A DNA stretch of 58,438 nucleotides from Methyloprofundus sp. (GTDB lineage: Bacteria; Pseudomonadota; Gammaproteobacteria; Methylococcales; Methylomonadaceae), in assembly GCA_014859465.1 (NCBI GenBank), contig JACUUF010000008.1, positions 1-58,438 of the forward strand, written 5' to 3'. The number at the start of each line of letters is the position of its first letter. Within the stretch, counting starts at the first letter, position 1. The notes under the pieces were generated by a model, which saw only the letters and a program-made list of their open reading frames with translations, was not told the origin of the DNA and did no database searches. Below are positions 42,412-50,092 of this stretch, piece after piece. The position numbers and the translations under genes were made by a program.

Positions 42412-43035
42412 ATGACTGATTTTACAGATGAAGAGTATGACGAGTCTCATGGGTATGAGGGGCATGAAGAGGGTGATGAATATGAAGAGAAAACCTGGGC
42501 GATTAGGCCTAATAAAACGCAACTAAAGCGTGATATTGCTGTTATACATGAGATGTGTGAAGAGATAACTCAGTTGGCGCCTGCGCAGATAGAAAAGTTA
42601 AATCTTCCTGAAGAGATAGCAATAGCTATTACGGCGGCAGCTAAAATGCCCTTTAAAGCCGCGCGTAAACGGCAGTTAAAGTTTATTACTGGGCTAATGC
42701 GCAAAGTTGATATTGAGCCTATTGAAGAGGCTCTGAATAAGATTAAAGCAAAAAGCGCACATGCTACGCGTGAATTGCATCAATTAGAATGTTGGCGTGA
42801 GCGTTTATTATCTGATGATAAGCAGGCATTAACTGAGTTGTTAGATAAATATCCAGGTGCTGATGCCCAGCAATTACGGCAGTTAATTCGTAATGCAAAA
42901 AAAGAAATTAGTCTTGAAAAGCCCGTTAAATCAGCGCGATTATTGTTTAAGTACTTAAGAGTCTTGTTTGATGGTGCACAAAATGCTGAAGATGAGCAAG
43001 ACTTTGAGGATGATTTAAACGTCGAAGAAGATTAA
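42412..43035 (+). CDS. darP: Ribosome-associated protein DarP/YjgA (DUF615)
   Basis: 207 residues. After an acidic N-terminal tail, the DUF615 core is visible: IRPNKTQLKRDIAVIHEM, LNLPEEIAIAITAAAKM, RKRQLKFITGLMRKVDIEPI, CWRERLLSDDKQALTELL, DAQQLRQLIRNAKKE and ARLLFKYLR. In E. coli it takes part in late 50S assembly. It is coupled to the small membrane protein gene in front, while the usual neighbour pmbA is absent. Confidence 0.9.
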   Translation: MTDFTDEEYDESHGYEGHEEGDEYEEKTWAIRPNKTQLKRDIAVIHEMCEEITQLAPAQIEKLNLPEEIAIAITAAAKMPFKAARKRQLKFITGLMRKVDIEPIEEALNKIKAKSAHATRELHQLECWRERLLSDDKQALTELLDKYPGADAQQLRQLIRNAKKEISLEKPVKSARLLFKYLRVLFDGAQNAEDEQDFEDDLNVEED

Positions 43036-43229
43036 TCGTAATGAAGTATCTGAGGATACTAACTTAGGTGGCATCTTCAACGAGTAAATGAGTTTTGCTA
43101 GTGACTTGGTAATGTCAGATAAAAAATAGGCGAATCGAGCTTCTGTGGAAGACGCTTTGGCCACGCAGCGTAACTCTTTAGTGCGTGAGCTAGCAGCGCT
43201 TCCCTTGAGTGTGTCATTCCGCTAAAAAA

Positions 43230-44135
43230 TTACTCTTTATCCAGCCAATAATCATAAAAATTAAACCAGTTGTATGGCGTTTCCAGTATTTTTTTTTCTA
43301 ATATATCAACGTATTTTTGAGTGTAAGCTTGTATATCTTGCTGTCTGGTTTTGCGCTGCAAAATAACTTCTTCGGCGAGTAATTCAAAATGAATTTTATA
43401 GCGATTAGCGCCTAAGTAGATGCCGAAAAACACAATAATCGGCACCTTTAAGGCGGATGCCATAAGAATAGGGGCGGTAGACATTCTCACGGGTTCGCCT
43501 AGTAGTGTGCAGATAACGGTTTTGTCTTTGCCTTCGCCCATAATGCGGTCACCTAGTAAGCCGACTGTTGTACCACTATCGATGGCTTCTTTTACTTTTA
43601 ATAGCCCGCTAGGGGAGCCATCTAAGGTAATAAGTGTGCTAGCGACGTTAGGATTTAGCGCATTAAGCACTTGTACCATCATCGGCGCTTGGTGCTCGTA
43701 CATTAAAATCTTAATGGGTAAGCGGTAGTTGCTGACGGCATAACTGCGTAAGATCTCAAAACTACCAATATGACTGCCGAGCAGCAGGCAGCCGACGCCA
43801 TTTTTGCTGTAGCTTAGCGGAATGTTTTCTGAGGGGAAAGTAATGTCTAGTTTTGTAAATTGGCCTGTGAGTAGATAAACGCGATCGAGAATAGTCGCGG
43901 CAAACGCGTGTATATGTTTGGCACTATCCCACCAGGTGGCTTTGCGTTTTAAGACACGGGTTAAATAGTGCAGAGATGCTTGGCGTTGTGGCTTGGCAAA
44001 TAATAAATAATAGCCTGTGATGGGATAAAGTAGCGCGCGTGCAGCAGGACGTCCGAGATGCAAAGCAATCCAGCGTATTGCCTTTAAGGCTAGAGGCGTG
44101 CTGCGCTCTTTCGCGTCTTGCCAGTGTTTAGTCAT
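43230..44135 (-). CDS. LpxL/HtrB-like lysophospholipid acyltransferase of the polyketide cluster
   Basis: About 301 residues. LGSHIGSFEILRSYAV carries the HxxxxE catalytic pair of LpxL-type acyltransferases; TTVGLLGDRIMGEGK and MSTAPILMASALKVPIIVFF also fit. Members occur in aryl polyene clusters (ApeK in E. coli naming as I recall it), where they probably attach an acyl or polyene chain to a lipid headgroup. ATG at 44135 overlaps the end of the AMP-ligase/dehydratase gene by 8 bp, so the pair is co-transcribed. An N-terminal extension from 44195 is open but less likely. Confidence 0.82.
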   Translation of the reverse strand: MTKHWQDAKERSTPLALKAIRWIALHLGRPAARALLYPITGYYLLFAKPQRQASLHYLTRVLKRKATWWDSAKHIHAFAATILDRVYLLTGQFTKLDITFPSENIPLSYSKNGVGCLLLGSHIGSFEILRSYAVSNYRLPIKILMYEHQAPMMVQVLNALNPNVASTLITLDGSPSGLLKVKEAIDSGTTVGLLGDRIMGEGKDKTVICTLLGEPVRMSTAPILMASALKVPIIVFFGIYLGANRYKIHFELLAEEVILQRKTRQQDIQAYTQKYVDILEKKILETPYNWFNFYDYWLDKE

Positions 44136-45762
44136 GAGATTTCTCCTCTTTGGTGGCAATAATAAAGGTGCCTGTGACGAGTGTTTCGGTGTCACGCATA
44201 CAAGTGAACTTAATATTATGTGTTGAGGATTGCGTGAGGGACACGCTAAAATCTTGCTCAGGCAGTAGGGGGTGTAAGAATTTGGCTTGAGTCAGGGTAC
44301 TGATTCGATGATTAGGGAAAGCGGCTAACAGTTGTTGCTGTACATAGTTTAGCAGTACCACGCCCGGCACAATCGGGTTGTTTGGGAAATGTCCGGCAAA
44401 GCAGGGGTGTGCTGCTGGGATGCGATAGTGCTGTTTAGTGGCTAGCATTTGTTGGGTTTGTATCAGTTGCTCAAGTTCTGTTTTGAGTAGTTTACCCATA
44501 TTATTGCGCGGTAGCGTGAAAACTGAGTAGATGACACGCGGTAAAAAGACTGCGTCTATTGCCTGGCGTAGATGCTTAATAATTGTTTTCTTAGCGAGCT
44601 TACTGACGACTAAGGCTGAAAGTCGTTCATTTTTTGCGAAAAAGAACACGCCATCTTCAATGCCGCTAATGCTAGTGAGTTGTTGGTTTAGTTCATGTAG
44701 TGACGCTCTTTTGCCGGCGATTTTAATTAAATCTGCGGAGCGGCCGAGCAGGCTAAAGCTGTCTTTATCATGTATTTTAAAGGTATCGTCTAGCCTGAGC
44801 GGCTTAATAATATGCCCGCCTTGCACAACAAAGTGATCCTTTTCTTGCGTTAGTTGAATGGTTGCATAAGGTTGCCATTTATTTGATTTGCTCGCTTGGC
44901 GTGATGCAAAAGATAATGTTTCTGTGCTGCCCAATAATTCATATAGAGGTGTTTGTAGCTTCTTTTCTATTTGTTGTGCCTGCCTGCTATCCATAGGTGC
45001 TGTTGACGAGAGAATGAATTTTATCGCACGCCAGTGATCTTGTGTTTGGCTGCATATTTTTAGATGCCTTGGGGTGGAAACGAGAATTTTTTCTGCTGGC
45101 AGGTCTGCGAGTGTCTTGCGTATATCTTCAGGGTAAAAAGGTCGGCTATTATGTAGTGTCATTTGAGAAAATAACACCCAGAAAAATGAGGTTTCCAAGC
45201 CATACATATGTTGCATGGGAACAGTGGAAAGCAGGGTTATTTCTTGATTTTGTAGCTCAAATCGCTCTAATGCCAGTTCAGCTGATGTTTGGAATTCGCG
45301 CCATGTTTTTATGATGGCTTTAGGTTTTCCTGTACTTCCGGAGGTAAACGAAATAGATAAAGGACGGTCAGTATCAATGAGCGGACAAGGCTCATTGCTT
45401 TTCTCTAATAAATCATAAGCCATATAACAATCTGCATTGAGCGGATCATCACTTAGAATGTAACTATCAGGATAATTGACCGTTAAATCGGCTAAGGTTT
45501 TAGCGGTTTGGTTGGCTGGCAGTAGTGATATTTTTTGGCGCAGACAGACCGCTAGAAAGGCAACTATAAAAAGATAACGATCCTGACAAAGATTAATTGC
45601 ATAGCTTTTGGCTGGTAATTTTTCACTTAAAGCGATGGCGTGGGCTAATAAGTCCGCACGCATCATCAATGTATTATTGTCAGGATAAGTACAAAAAACG
45701 CTATTAAGTGTATTTTTAAGTGAGTTACTTAGCGAAATAGAGTTCTTATTTTTGCTAGTCAA
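44128..45762 (-). CDS. AMP-dependent acyl ligase fused to FabA/FabZ-like dehydratase
   Basis: 544 residues in two domains. Residues 1 to about 410 form an adenylate-forming ligase: phosphate loop LSISFTSGSTGKPKAI, LLGSTETLSFASRQ and the hinge LLGRSADLIKIAGKR. From about 430 a hot-dog dehydratase begins with HPCFAGHFPNNPIVPGVVLL, including the catalytic histidine. In aryl polyene clusters these are often separate (ApeH and ApeI). The ligase likely activates an aromatic acid starter and loads it on the carrier protein; the dehydratase makes the double bonds. It transcribes away from the rest of the cluster, sharing a 148-bp control region with the TRL-like gene. Confidence 0.85.
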   Translation of the reverse strand: MTSKNKNSISLSNSLKNTLNSVFCTYPDNNTLMMRADLLAHAIALSEKLPAKSYAINLCQDRYLFIVAFLAVCLRQKISLLPANQTAKTLADLTVNYPDSYILSDDPLNADCYMAYDLLEKSNEPCPLIDTDRPLSISFTSGSTGKPKAIIKTWREFQTSAELALERFELQNQEITLLSTVPMQHMYGLETSFFWVLFSQMTLHNSRPFYPEDIRKTLADLPAEKILVSTPRHLKICSQTQDHWRAIKFILSSTAPMDSRQAQQIEKKLQTPLYELLGSTETLSFASRQASKSNKWQPYATIQLTQEKDHFVVQGGHIIKPLRLDDTFKIHDKDSFSLLGRSADLIKIAGKRASLHELNQQLTSISGIEDGVFFFAKNERLSALVVSKLAKKTIIKHLRQAIDAVFLPRVIYSVFTLPRNNMGKLLKTELEQLIQTQQMLATKQHYRIPAAHPCFAGHFPNNPIVPGVVLLNYVQQQLLAAFPNHRISTLTQAKFLHPLLPEQDFSVSLTQSSTHNIKFTCMRDTETLVTGTFIIATKEEKSHD

Positions 45763-45910
45763 AGTTGTAATATCAATAAGGTTTATGGATAAATCTATTC
45801 TAGCTATTTATCCGAATATTATTCAAGTATCAAGCGATTCGACTTTCTATTTTACAGGTAGTTGGTCTATAATCCGAATCTCATTATTTATAAAATAAAG
45901 GATATATTGA

Positions 45911-46225
45911 ATGAAAAATAAATTAAAAACATTATGTGTTACAGGTGCAATGATGACACTAACGGGTTGTGGATCGACTGTTCCTATTGGCGCAATCATA
46001 ACTGATGTTAATCTTCCTATTGTAGCGACAGCGGTGAATAGTGAGGGAACAAAAACAGGTGAAGCAAGTTGTGTGAGTTACCTGAGTATGGTTGCTAAGG
46101 GTGACTGTAGCATTGAAGCGGCTAAAAAGAATGGTAAGATTACCACTGTTACAAGTGTTGATTGGCATTACGATACTATCCTAGGGATTGTTAATAATTA
46201 TAAGGTTATCGTACACGGTAAGTAA
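45911..46225 (+). CDS. TRL-like family lipoprotein
   Basis: 104 residues. Signal peptide with lipobox LTGC (residue 20 region), then GAIITDVNLPI, TKTGEASCVSYLSMVAKGDC, SIEAAKKNGKIT and ILGIVNNYKVIVHGK, which follow the TRL-like family pattern closely. Such lipoproteins are of unknown function. It lies between the two arms of the polyketide cluster, but nothing shows that it takes part in it. Confidence 0.8.
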   Translation: MKNKLKTLCVTGAMMTLTGCGSTVPIGAIITDVNLPIVATAVNSEGTKTGEASCVSYLSMVAKGDCSIEAAKKNGKITTVTSVDWHYDTILGIVNNYKVIVHGK

Positions 46226-46382
46226 GTTAGTTATTTTTAGTTCTAAATCAGAGCTGAGCTGTGTTGCTTCGCTTTGATTTTTAATGTTCCATTTACTTTA
46301 TATTCTATAAAGTTTTTCTATTCATATAGACGGTTTTTCCGCTATTGCTCTAAAAGTACACCTTATTGAGATTTAAAATAGC

Positions 46383-46625
46383 GTGTACAAAAATTCCAAG
46401 CTTAAAAATAATATCGGCATTCTCAGCGTAACAAGCTTTTCTCCTTGTGGGCTGAATTTACTATTGGTTTTGATTACTTGGTGTATCTGGATTATCTATA
46501 CTTCTTCGAATAGTTGGACGCTTATTCAGCATTATTGGCAAGTCTCCATCACCATGATTTTTGGCTCTATTATTGCTCGGGCGACTAGCGATGCCCAAGT
46601 GTTTTCTTTGGCTATTATTTGTTAA
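46383..46625 (+). pseudogene. Short membrane protein fragment, possibly the N-terminus of a TauE/SafE permease
   Basis: An 80-residue frame from a GTG at 46383 with a hydrophobic stretch LLLVLITWCIWIIY followed by HYWQVSITMIFGSIIARATS. The latter resembles, from memory, the MFGSFIAGATxxGGG signature of TauE/SafE sulfite-exporter permeases, after which the sequence breaks off at 46625. If so it is a 3'-truncated remnant; otherwise it is a small membrane protein of unknown role preceding the acyltransferase gene. I would not rely on either reading. Confidence 0.35.
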
Positions 46626-46684
46626 TTGCATTGATTTTTATTGCGCTGCTCAGTATATGAGCCTTAAATTGATTAGGAACGTTT

Positions 46685-47464
46685 GTGATTAAATATTGCT
46701 GGGAATGGTTTTTATTGTTTATGGGCCTTGTTTATTGGGCTATCACAGCAATTGTAACGTCCCTTATAGGGCATGTTTTGATTGCCATATTGCCACAAAA
46801 AATAGCGCTCCGTTGCGGACGTTTTCTGTTACAAAAAGATTTCCAGTTGTTTATTTTTTTATTAAAAATAACCGGGCTGTTGATTTTAGATGATCAAGAC
46901 TTAAAGTCTTTGGCAGGGCATAAAGAAGCTATGATTATTGCACCTAATCATACGGCTTTATGGGATGTTGTTTTTATTGCTGCACAAATTCCTGAGGTCG
47001 TGTGTGTTATGAAGGGGAGTGTTTTAAGAAATCCTTTCTTGGGTCTTGGGGCGCGGCTTGTGGGCTATATTCCTATCAACTCCATTAGCCAAATGTTAAA
47101 ATCAGCTGAACAGCGCTTAAAACAGCATGAAATTTTATTAATATTTCCAGAAGGTACGCGCACAAAAACCGATGCTCAATGGCTGAACCCTTTGAAAGGT
47201 GGCGTTGCTTTATTAGCTAAGCGCACTAAAGCGCCTGTGGTGCCGGTTTTTATTCGTAGTAATACACGTTTTTATGAGAAAGGTTGGCCTTTATATAAAA
47301 AGCCCGATTTCCCTTTGAAAATAAGCTTTAGTGTTGGTGAGCCCATTTTCAAGCAGGAAGATGAGACGGTACAACAATTTAGTCAGCGTCTGGAAAGAAT
47401 TTATTTAGATCAGTTGTCAAAACCACATCCCTTACGTCGAGTGCCCAAGCCTTTTTATGAATAA
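46685..47464 (+). CDS. 1-acyl-glycerol-3-phosphate acyltransferase-like (PlsC) protein of the cluster
   Basis: 259 residues with an N-terminal membrane segment (about 8 to 35). PlsC motifs: NHTALWD at 88 to 94 (NHxxxxD), IFPEGTRTKTDA, and GGVALLAKRTKAPVVPVFI. Similar acyltransferases accompany aryl polyene clusters (ApeD-like). It likely acylates a glycerol or sugar headgroup to anchor the pigment in the membrane. GTG start at 46685. Overlaps the glycosyltransferase gene by 8 bp and opens the tightly packed plus-strand operon. Confidence 0.85.
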   Translation: MIKYCWEWFLLFMGLVYWAITAIVTSLIGHVLIAILPQKIALRCGRFLLQKDFQLFIFLLKITGLLILDDQDLKSLAGHKEAMIIAPNHTALWDVVFIAAQIPEVVCVMKGSVLRNPFLGLGARLVGYIPINSISQMLKSAEQRLKQHEILLIFPEGTRTKTDAQWLNPLKGGVALLAKRTKAPVVPVFIRSNTRFYEKGWPLYKKPDFPLKISFSVGEPIFKQEDETVQQFSQRLERIYLDQLSKPHPLRRVPKPFYE

Positions 47465-48218
47465 ACAGCGTCAATTATCACGCAGTCATTTGCTGCTCGT
47501 GCCCAGTTACAACACAGGCGCGTTATTAAAAGTAACCATAGAAGAAGCATTGCAACAATGGCTGCCACTCTGGGTCATCATTGATGGTAGTGATGATGGC
47601 AGTGACGCTTTGCTAGAATCATTGCAAGCACAGTATCCTGATACTTTGATGGTAATTAAGTTGGCGAAAAATTGCGGTAAAGGTGCCGCGATATTAACCG
47701 GAATTACTCGGGCTCAGGAACAAGGCTTTACTCATGTATTAACCATGGATGCCGACCACCAACACTCAGCAGCTTATATTCAGCAGTTTATGCAGCTATC
47801 TATCGATAACCCTGAGGCGATGATTTTGGGCGAACCGGTGTTTGATGCTTCGGCACCCATGATAAGGGTTAAGGGGCGGCGCATTTCGAATTGGTGGGTA
47901 AACTTAGAAACTTTAGGCTGGGGTATCCATGATTCCTTATTTGGTATGCGTGTTTATCCTATTCAAGATTTAATCGCTGTGATGCATTCTACCCGATGGG
48001 CAAGGCGTTTTGATTTTGAGCCAGAAATCGCAGTGCGTATGGCATGGCGTGGCGTTCCTGTATTAAATATGGCTACTCCGGTACGCTATATTGCCAAAGA
48101 GGCGGGCGGTGTCAGCCAATTTAAATATGGCCGCGACAATATCTTATTGATCGGTATGCATATGCGTTTATTGGCTGGTTTTTTACTGCGCTTTCCTAAG
48201 ATGTTATTAAGGCGCTAG
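47457..48218 (+). CDS. Family 2 glycosyltransferase of the cluster
   Basis: 253 residues. GT2 features: LLLVPSYNTGALLKVTIEEA, VIIDGSDDGSD, LAKNCGKGAAILTGITRAQE and the metal-binding MDADHQHSAAYI; then RRFDFEPEIAVRMAWRGVPV. No membrane segment apart from a weak C-terminal one. It resembles dolichyl-phosphate-mannose-type enzymes and the glycosyltransferase of aryl polyene clusters (ApeJ-like). It probably adds a sugar to the headgroup. Starts within the end of the acyltransferase gene (ATGAATAA). Confidence 0.85.
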   Translation: MNKQRQLSRSHLLLVPSYNTGALLKVTIEEALQQWLPLWVIIDGSDDGSDALLESLQAQYPDTLMVIKLAKNCGKGAAILTGITRAQEQGFTHVLTMDADHQHSAAYIQQFMQLSIDNPEAMILGEPVFDASAPMIRVKGRRISNWWVNLETLGWGIHDSLFGMRVYPIQDLIAVMHSTRWARRFDFEPEIAVRMAWRGVPVLNMATPVRYIAKEAGGVSQFKYGRDNILLIGMHMRLLAGFLLRFPKMLLRR

Positions 48219-48275
48219 AGCGGACTTCAGTGCATTTTATGGCTACAAATTTAACACGGCGCATTAATAGCGTTT

Positions 48276-48297
48276 GTAGGAGCGGCTTCTAGCCGCG
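48276..48297 (+). repeat. REP-like palindrome
   Basis: GTAGGAGCGGCTTCTAGCCGCG: GTAG head followed by the CGGCT / AGCCG inverted repeat, the common gammaproteobacterial REP type. It lies 17 bp after the sequence shared with the second cluster gap. Confidence 0.7.
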
Positions 48298-48364
48298 AAA
48301 AATTCTGCGCCGCTGTTTTTTCTTTGATAAGGCGTGCAATCTTTAGCTATCGCTATGTATGACC

Positions 48365-48384
48365 AAAAAAGCTAAAGCTTTTTT
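48365..48384. repeat. AAAAAAGCT-AA-AGCTTTTTT palindrome
   Basis: A 9-bp perfect stem with a 2-base AA loop and a T6 end, in the gap before the carrier-protein gene. The same palindrome with a TT loop, that is, in opposite orientation, occurs at 52490. It could act as a weak terminator or attenuator; two-base loops are tight, so the folded stem would be shorter. Confidence 0.6.
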
Positions 48385-48501
48385 ACGCCTGTTTAAGTTA
48401 TTAGCGTTTTTTTCCTAAAGCGCGGGTTTCTGCATATTGACAAACAAAATAATCAATAACCGTGCCCCAGACAGTAAATAAGTTAAAATACTCATCTTTA
48501 G

Positions 48502-48530
48502 TTTAGGTTTAGGTTTAGGTGTAGGTAAGG
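48502..48530 (+). repeat. TTTAGG tandem repeat ending in the ribosome binding site
   Basis: Three perfect TTTAGG units (48502-48519) are followed by degenerate TGTAGG and TAAGG; the last contains the AAGG that serves the ATG at 48537. Confidence 0.85.
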
Positions 48531-48536
48531 AATAAC

Positions 48537-48800
48537 ATGTCTCAAGAATTAATCGCGGAATTAAAAACATTATTTATTGAAGGACTGCATTTAGAAGATG
48601 TCAGCGCAGCAGACATCGCTGCGGATGAACCCTTGTTTGGTGAAGGTTTAGGCTTGGATTCAATTGATGCTTTGGAAATAGCCGTTCTGTTAGATCGGCA
48701 ATATGGCGTTAAAATCACTTCCGAAGATGAGCGCAATCAAGCAATCTTTGCTGCATTAAATTCATTGGCTGAATTTGTCGCAGAAAATAGAAGCAAATAA
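48537..48800 (+). CDS. Acyl carrier protein of the cluster
   Basis: 87 residues. The phosphopantetheine attachment site is in GEGLGLDSIDALEIAVLL, Ser42. It should carry the growing chain for the ketosynthase encoded downstream. E. coli-type aryl polyene clusters have two such carrier proteins (ApeE, ApeF); only one is in the window. Followed after 7 bp by the membrane-protein gene. No phosphopantetheinyl transferase gene is nearby. Confidence 0.92.
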   Translation: MSQELIAELKTLFIEGLHLEDVSAADIAADEPLFGEGLGLDSIDALEIAVLLDRQYGVKITSEDERNQAIFAALNSLAEFVAENRSK

Positions 48801-48807
48801 TTAAGCG

Positions 48808-49458
48808 ATGATAGTTGTCTTGCGCAGTATTATTAGCAGCGTACTGTTTTTGTTCTATCCTTATTTAGTTTATAGGGGGATACAAGAAGGCGTCGTTTGG
48901 TTTGCGCCGGCGATCATTGCCAGTATTTATTTATTGCAGGCAATAAAAGCGCAAACGGCGCGTGTACGATTTAATAATTTAGATATTGTTTTTCTATTGC
49001 TCCTGGGCAGTATTTTTTATCAAGACTTAGTGGCTAAATTAATACCTATTTTTATACAGCTGAGTTTGATGAATTTTTTTGGTAAAACCTTGCGTAAAGG
49101 CAAAGGGCCGTGTTTGGTTGAGCGTTTTGCCAGTTTGGATTTTCCTGAAATTCCCCCTGTGATTAGTCGTTATTGCCGGCATTTAACCATTTTGTGGACC
49201 GGTTTTTTTGCCTTTAATGTGCTGGCTTGCATCGTATTGGCGTTATTTGCACCGGTATCCTGGTGGGCATTTTATACCGGGGTCATGATATTGCTATTAT
49301 CGGGCGTGTTAATGGTCGGTGAATATATCTGGCGGCATTTTTTCTTCCGCCGAATTAAAGAACAGATACCCGATAAACCCATTCCAGACATTAAAGCTTC
49401 AATGAGAAGTATGATACTCAATGGTCGAAGTATTTGGTTGGATGTCCGCGCGAGTTAA
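48808..49458 (+). CDS. COG4648-type integral membrane protein of the cluster
   Basis: 216 residues with about five hydrophobic segments (first VLRSIISSVLFLFYPYLVYRG, last VMILLLSGVLMVGEYIW) and the conserved-looking middle LMNFFGKTLRKGKGPCLVERF. It resembles the COG4648 family found in aryl polyene clusters (ApeG-like as I recall). Role unknown; probably part of the membrane-associated assembly or transfer step. Tightly placed between the carrier protein and the LolA-like gene. Confidence 0.8.
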   Translation: MIVVLRSIISSVLFLFYPYLVYRGIQEGVVWFAPAIIASIYLLQAIKAQTARVRFNNLDIVFLLLLGSIFYQDLVAKLIPIFIQLSLMNFFGKTLRKGKGPCLVERFASLDFPEIPPVISRYCRHLTILWTGFFAFNVLACIVLALFAPVSWWAFYTGVMILLLSGVLMVGEYIWRHFFFRRIKEQIPDKPIPDIKASMRSMILNGRSIWLDVRAS

Positions 49459-49463
49459 AACTA

Positions 49464-50090
49464 ATGATGAAGAAAATTGCCGTTGTATTTTTATTAAGTT
49501 TACCCAGCATGAGCTTTGCTCAAGAATCGATAGCACGTGTGATGGCGCGTATGCAGCCTGCTATTGCCGTGCAGGTTGCTTATCAGGAAACACGCTATAT
49601 GGGCTTGCTCGATGATGACTGGCAGGGCAGTGGCTATTTGTATGCGCAGATTCCCAATGTCATGCTCAAGCAACAACTAAAGCCGGAAGTTGAAATCATG
49701 GCAGCAGAAGGCAGTCAGCTGACTTACTCAAAACCGGCTACACAAACCTTTCATCAGTTACAAATAGATGAAAGCAACCCAATGATGGCGAGTTTATCGG
49801 CATTTAAAGGCATTATGACCGGTAATTTGGTGTATCTACGCCAGCTTTATCATATGAAATTTATTGCTTTGGAACACTCGTGGCAGCTGGAAATGACCGC
49901 TAAAGAGCATGAGCCAAATGAAGCGCCAATGAAAATTATTATGCAGGGTTTGAATGCACAAGCCGCTAATAAAATGGCGGTGATTTTGCCTGATGGTGAT
50001 CGTAGTTCTTATGAATTAAGTCAGCCGCAACAAGGTTTGGCGATTCAAGATAAATTGACTGGCTTATTGCAGGCACTAAAAGGTAAGTAG
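49464..50090 (+). CDS. LolA-like outer-membrane carrier protein of the cluster
   Basis: About 208 residues with a signal peptide (KKIAVVFLLSLPSMSFAQ). The mature part resembles LolA-related proteins: VQVAYQETRYMGLLDDDWQG, GYLYAQIPNVMLKQ, KIIMQGLNAQAANK and the SYELSQ end. It is probably a periplasmic carrier that brings the lipid-like product from the inner-membrane exporter to the outer membrane (ApeL-like). ATG at 49464 is chosen since the upstream frame overlaps the previous gene and precedes the signal peptide. The exporter gene starts 2 bp after it. Confidence 0.82.
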   Translation: MMKKIAVVFLLSLPSMSFAQESIARVMARMQPAIAVQVAYQETRYMGLLDDDWQGSGYLYAQIPNVMLKQQLKPEVEIMAAEGSQLTYSKPATQTFHQLQIDESNPMMASLSAFKGIMTGNLVYLRQLYHMKFIALEHSWQLEMTAKEHEPNEAPMKIIMQGLNAQAANKMAVILPDGDRSSYELSQPQQGLAIQDKLTGLLQALKGK

Positions 50091-50092
50091 CC

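Larger units (their letters stand above)
48219..48536. other. 318-bp gap inside the cluster, rich in repeats
   Basis: No gene. From left to right: the 19-bp sequence GGCTACAAATTTAACACGG (48241-48259) shared with 52576-52594; a REP at 48276; an AAAAAAGCT palindrome at 48365; and a TTTAGG tandem repeat running into the ribosome binding site of the carrier-protein gene. Confidence 0.7.

Noticed and set aside
48498..48530. TTTAGG repeats as a telomere-like or eukaryotic sequence
   Set aside because: Only three perfect units directly in front of a bacterial acyl carrier protein gene; a local slippage repeat explains it.
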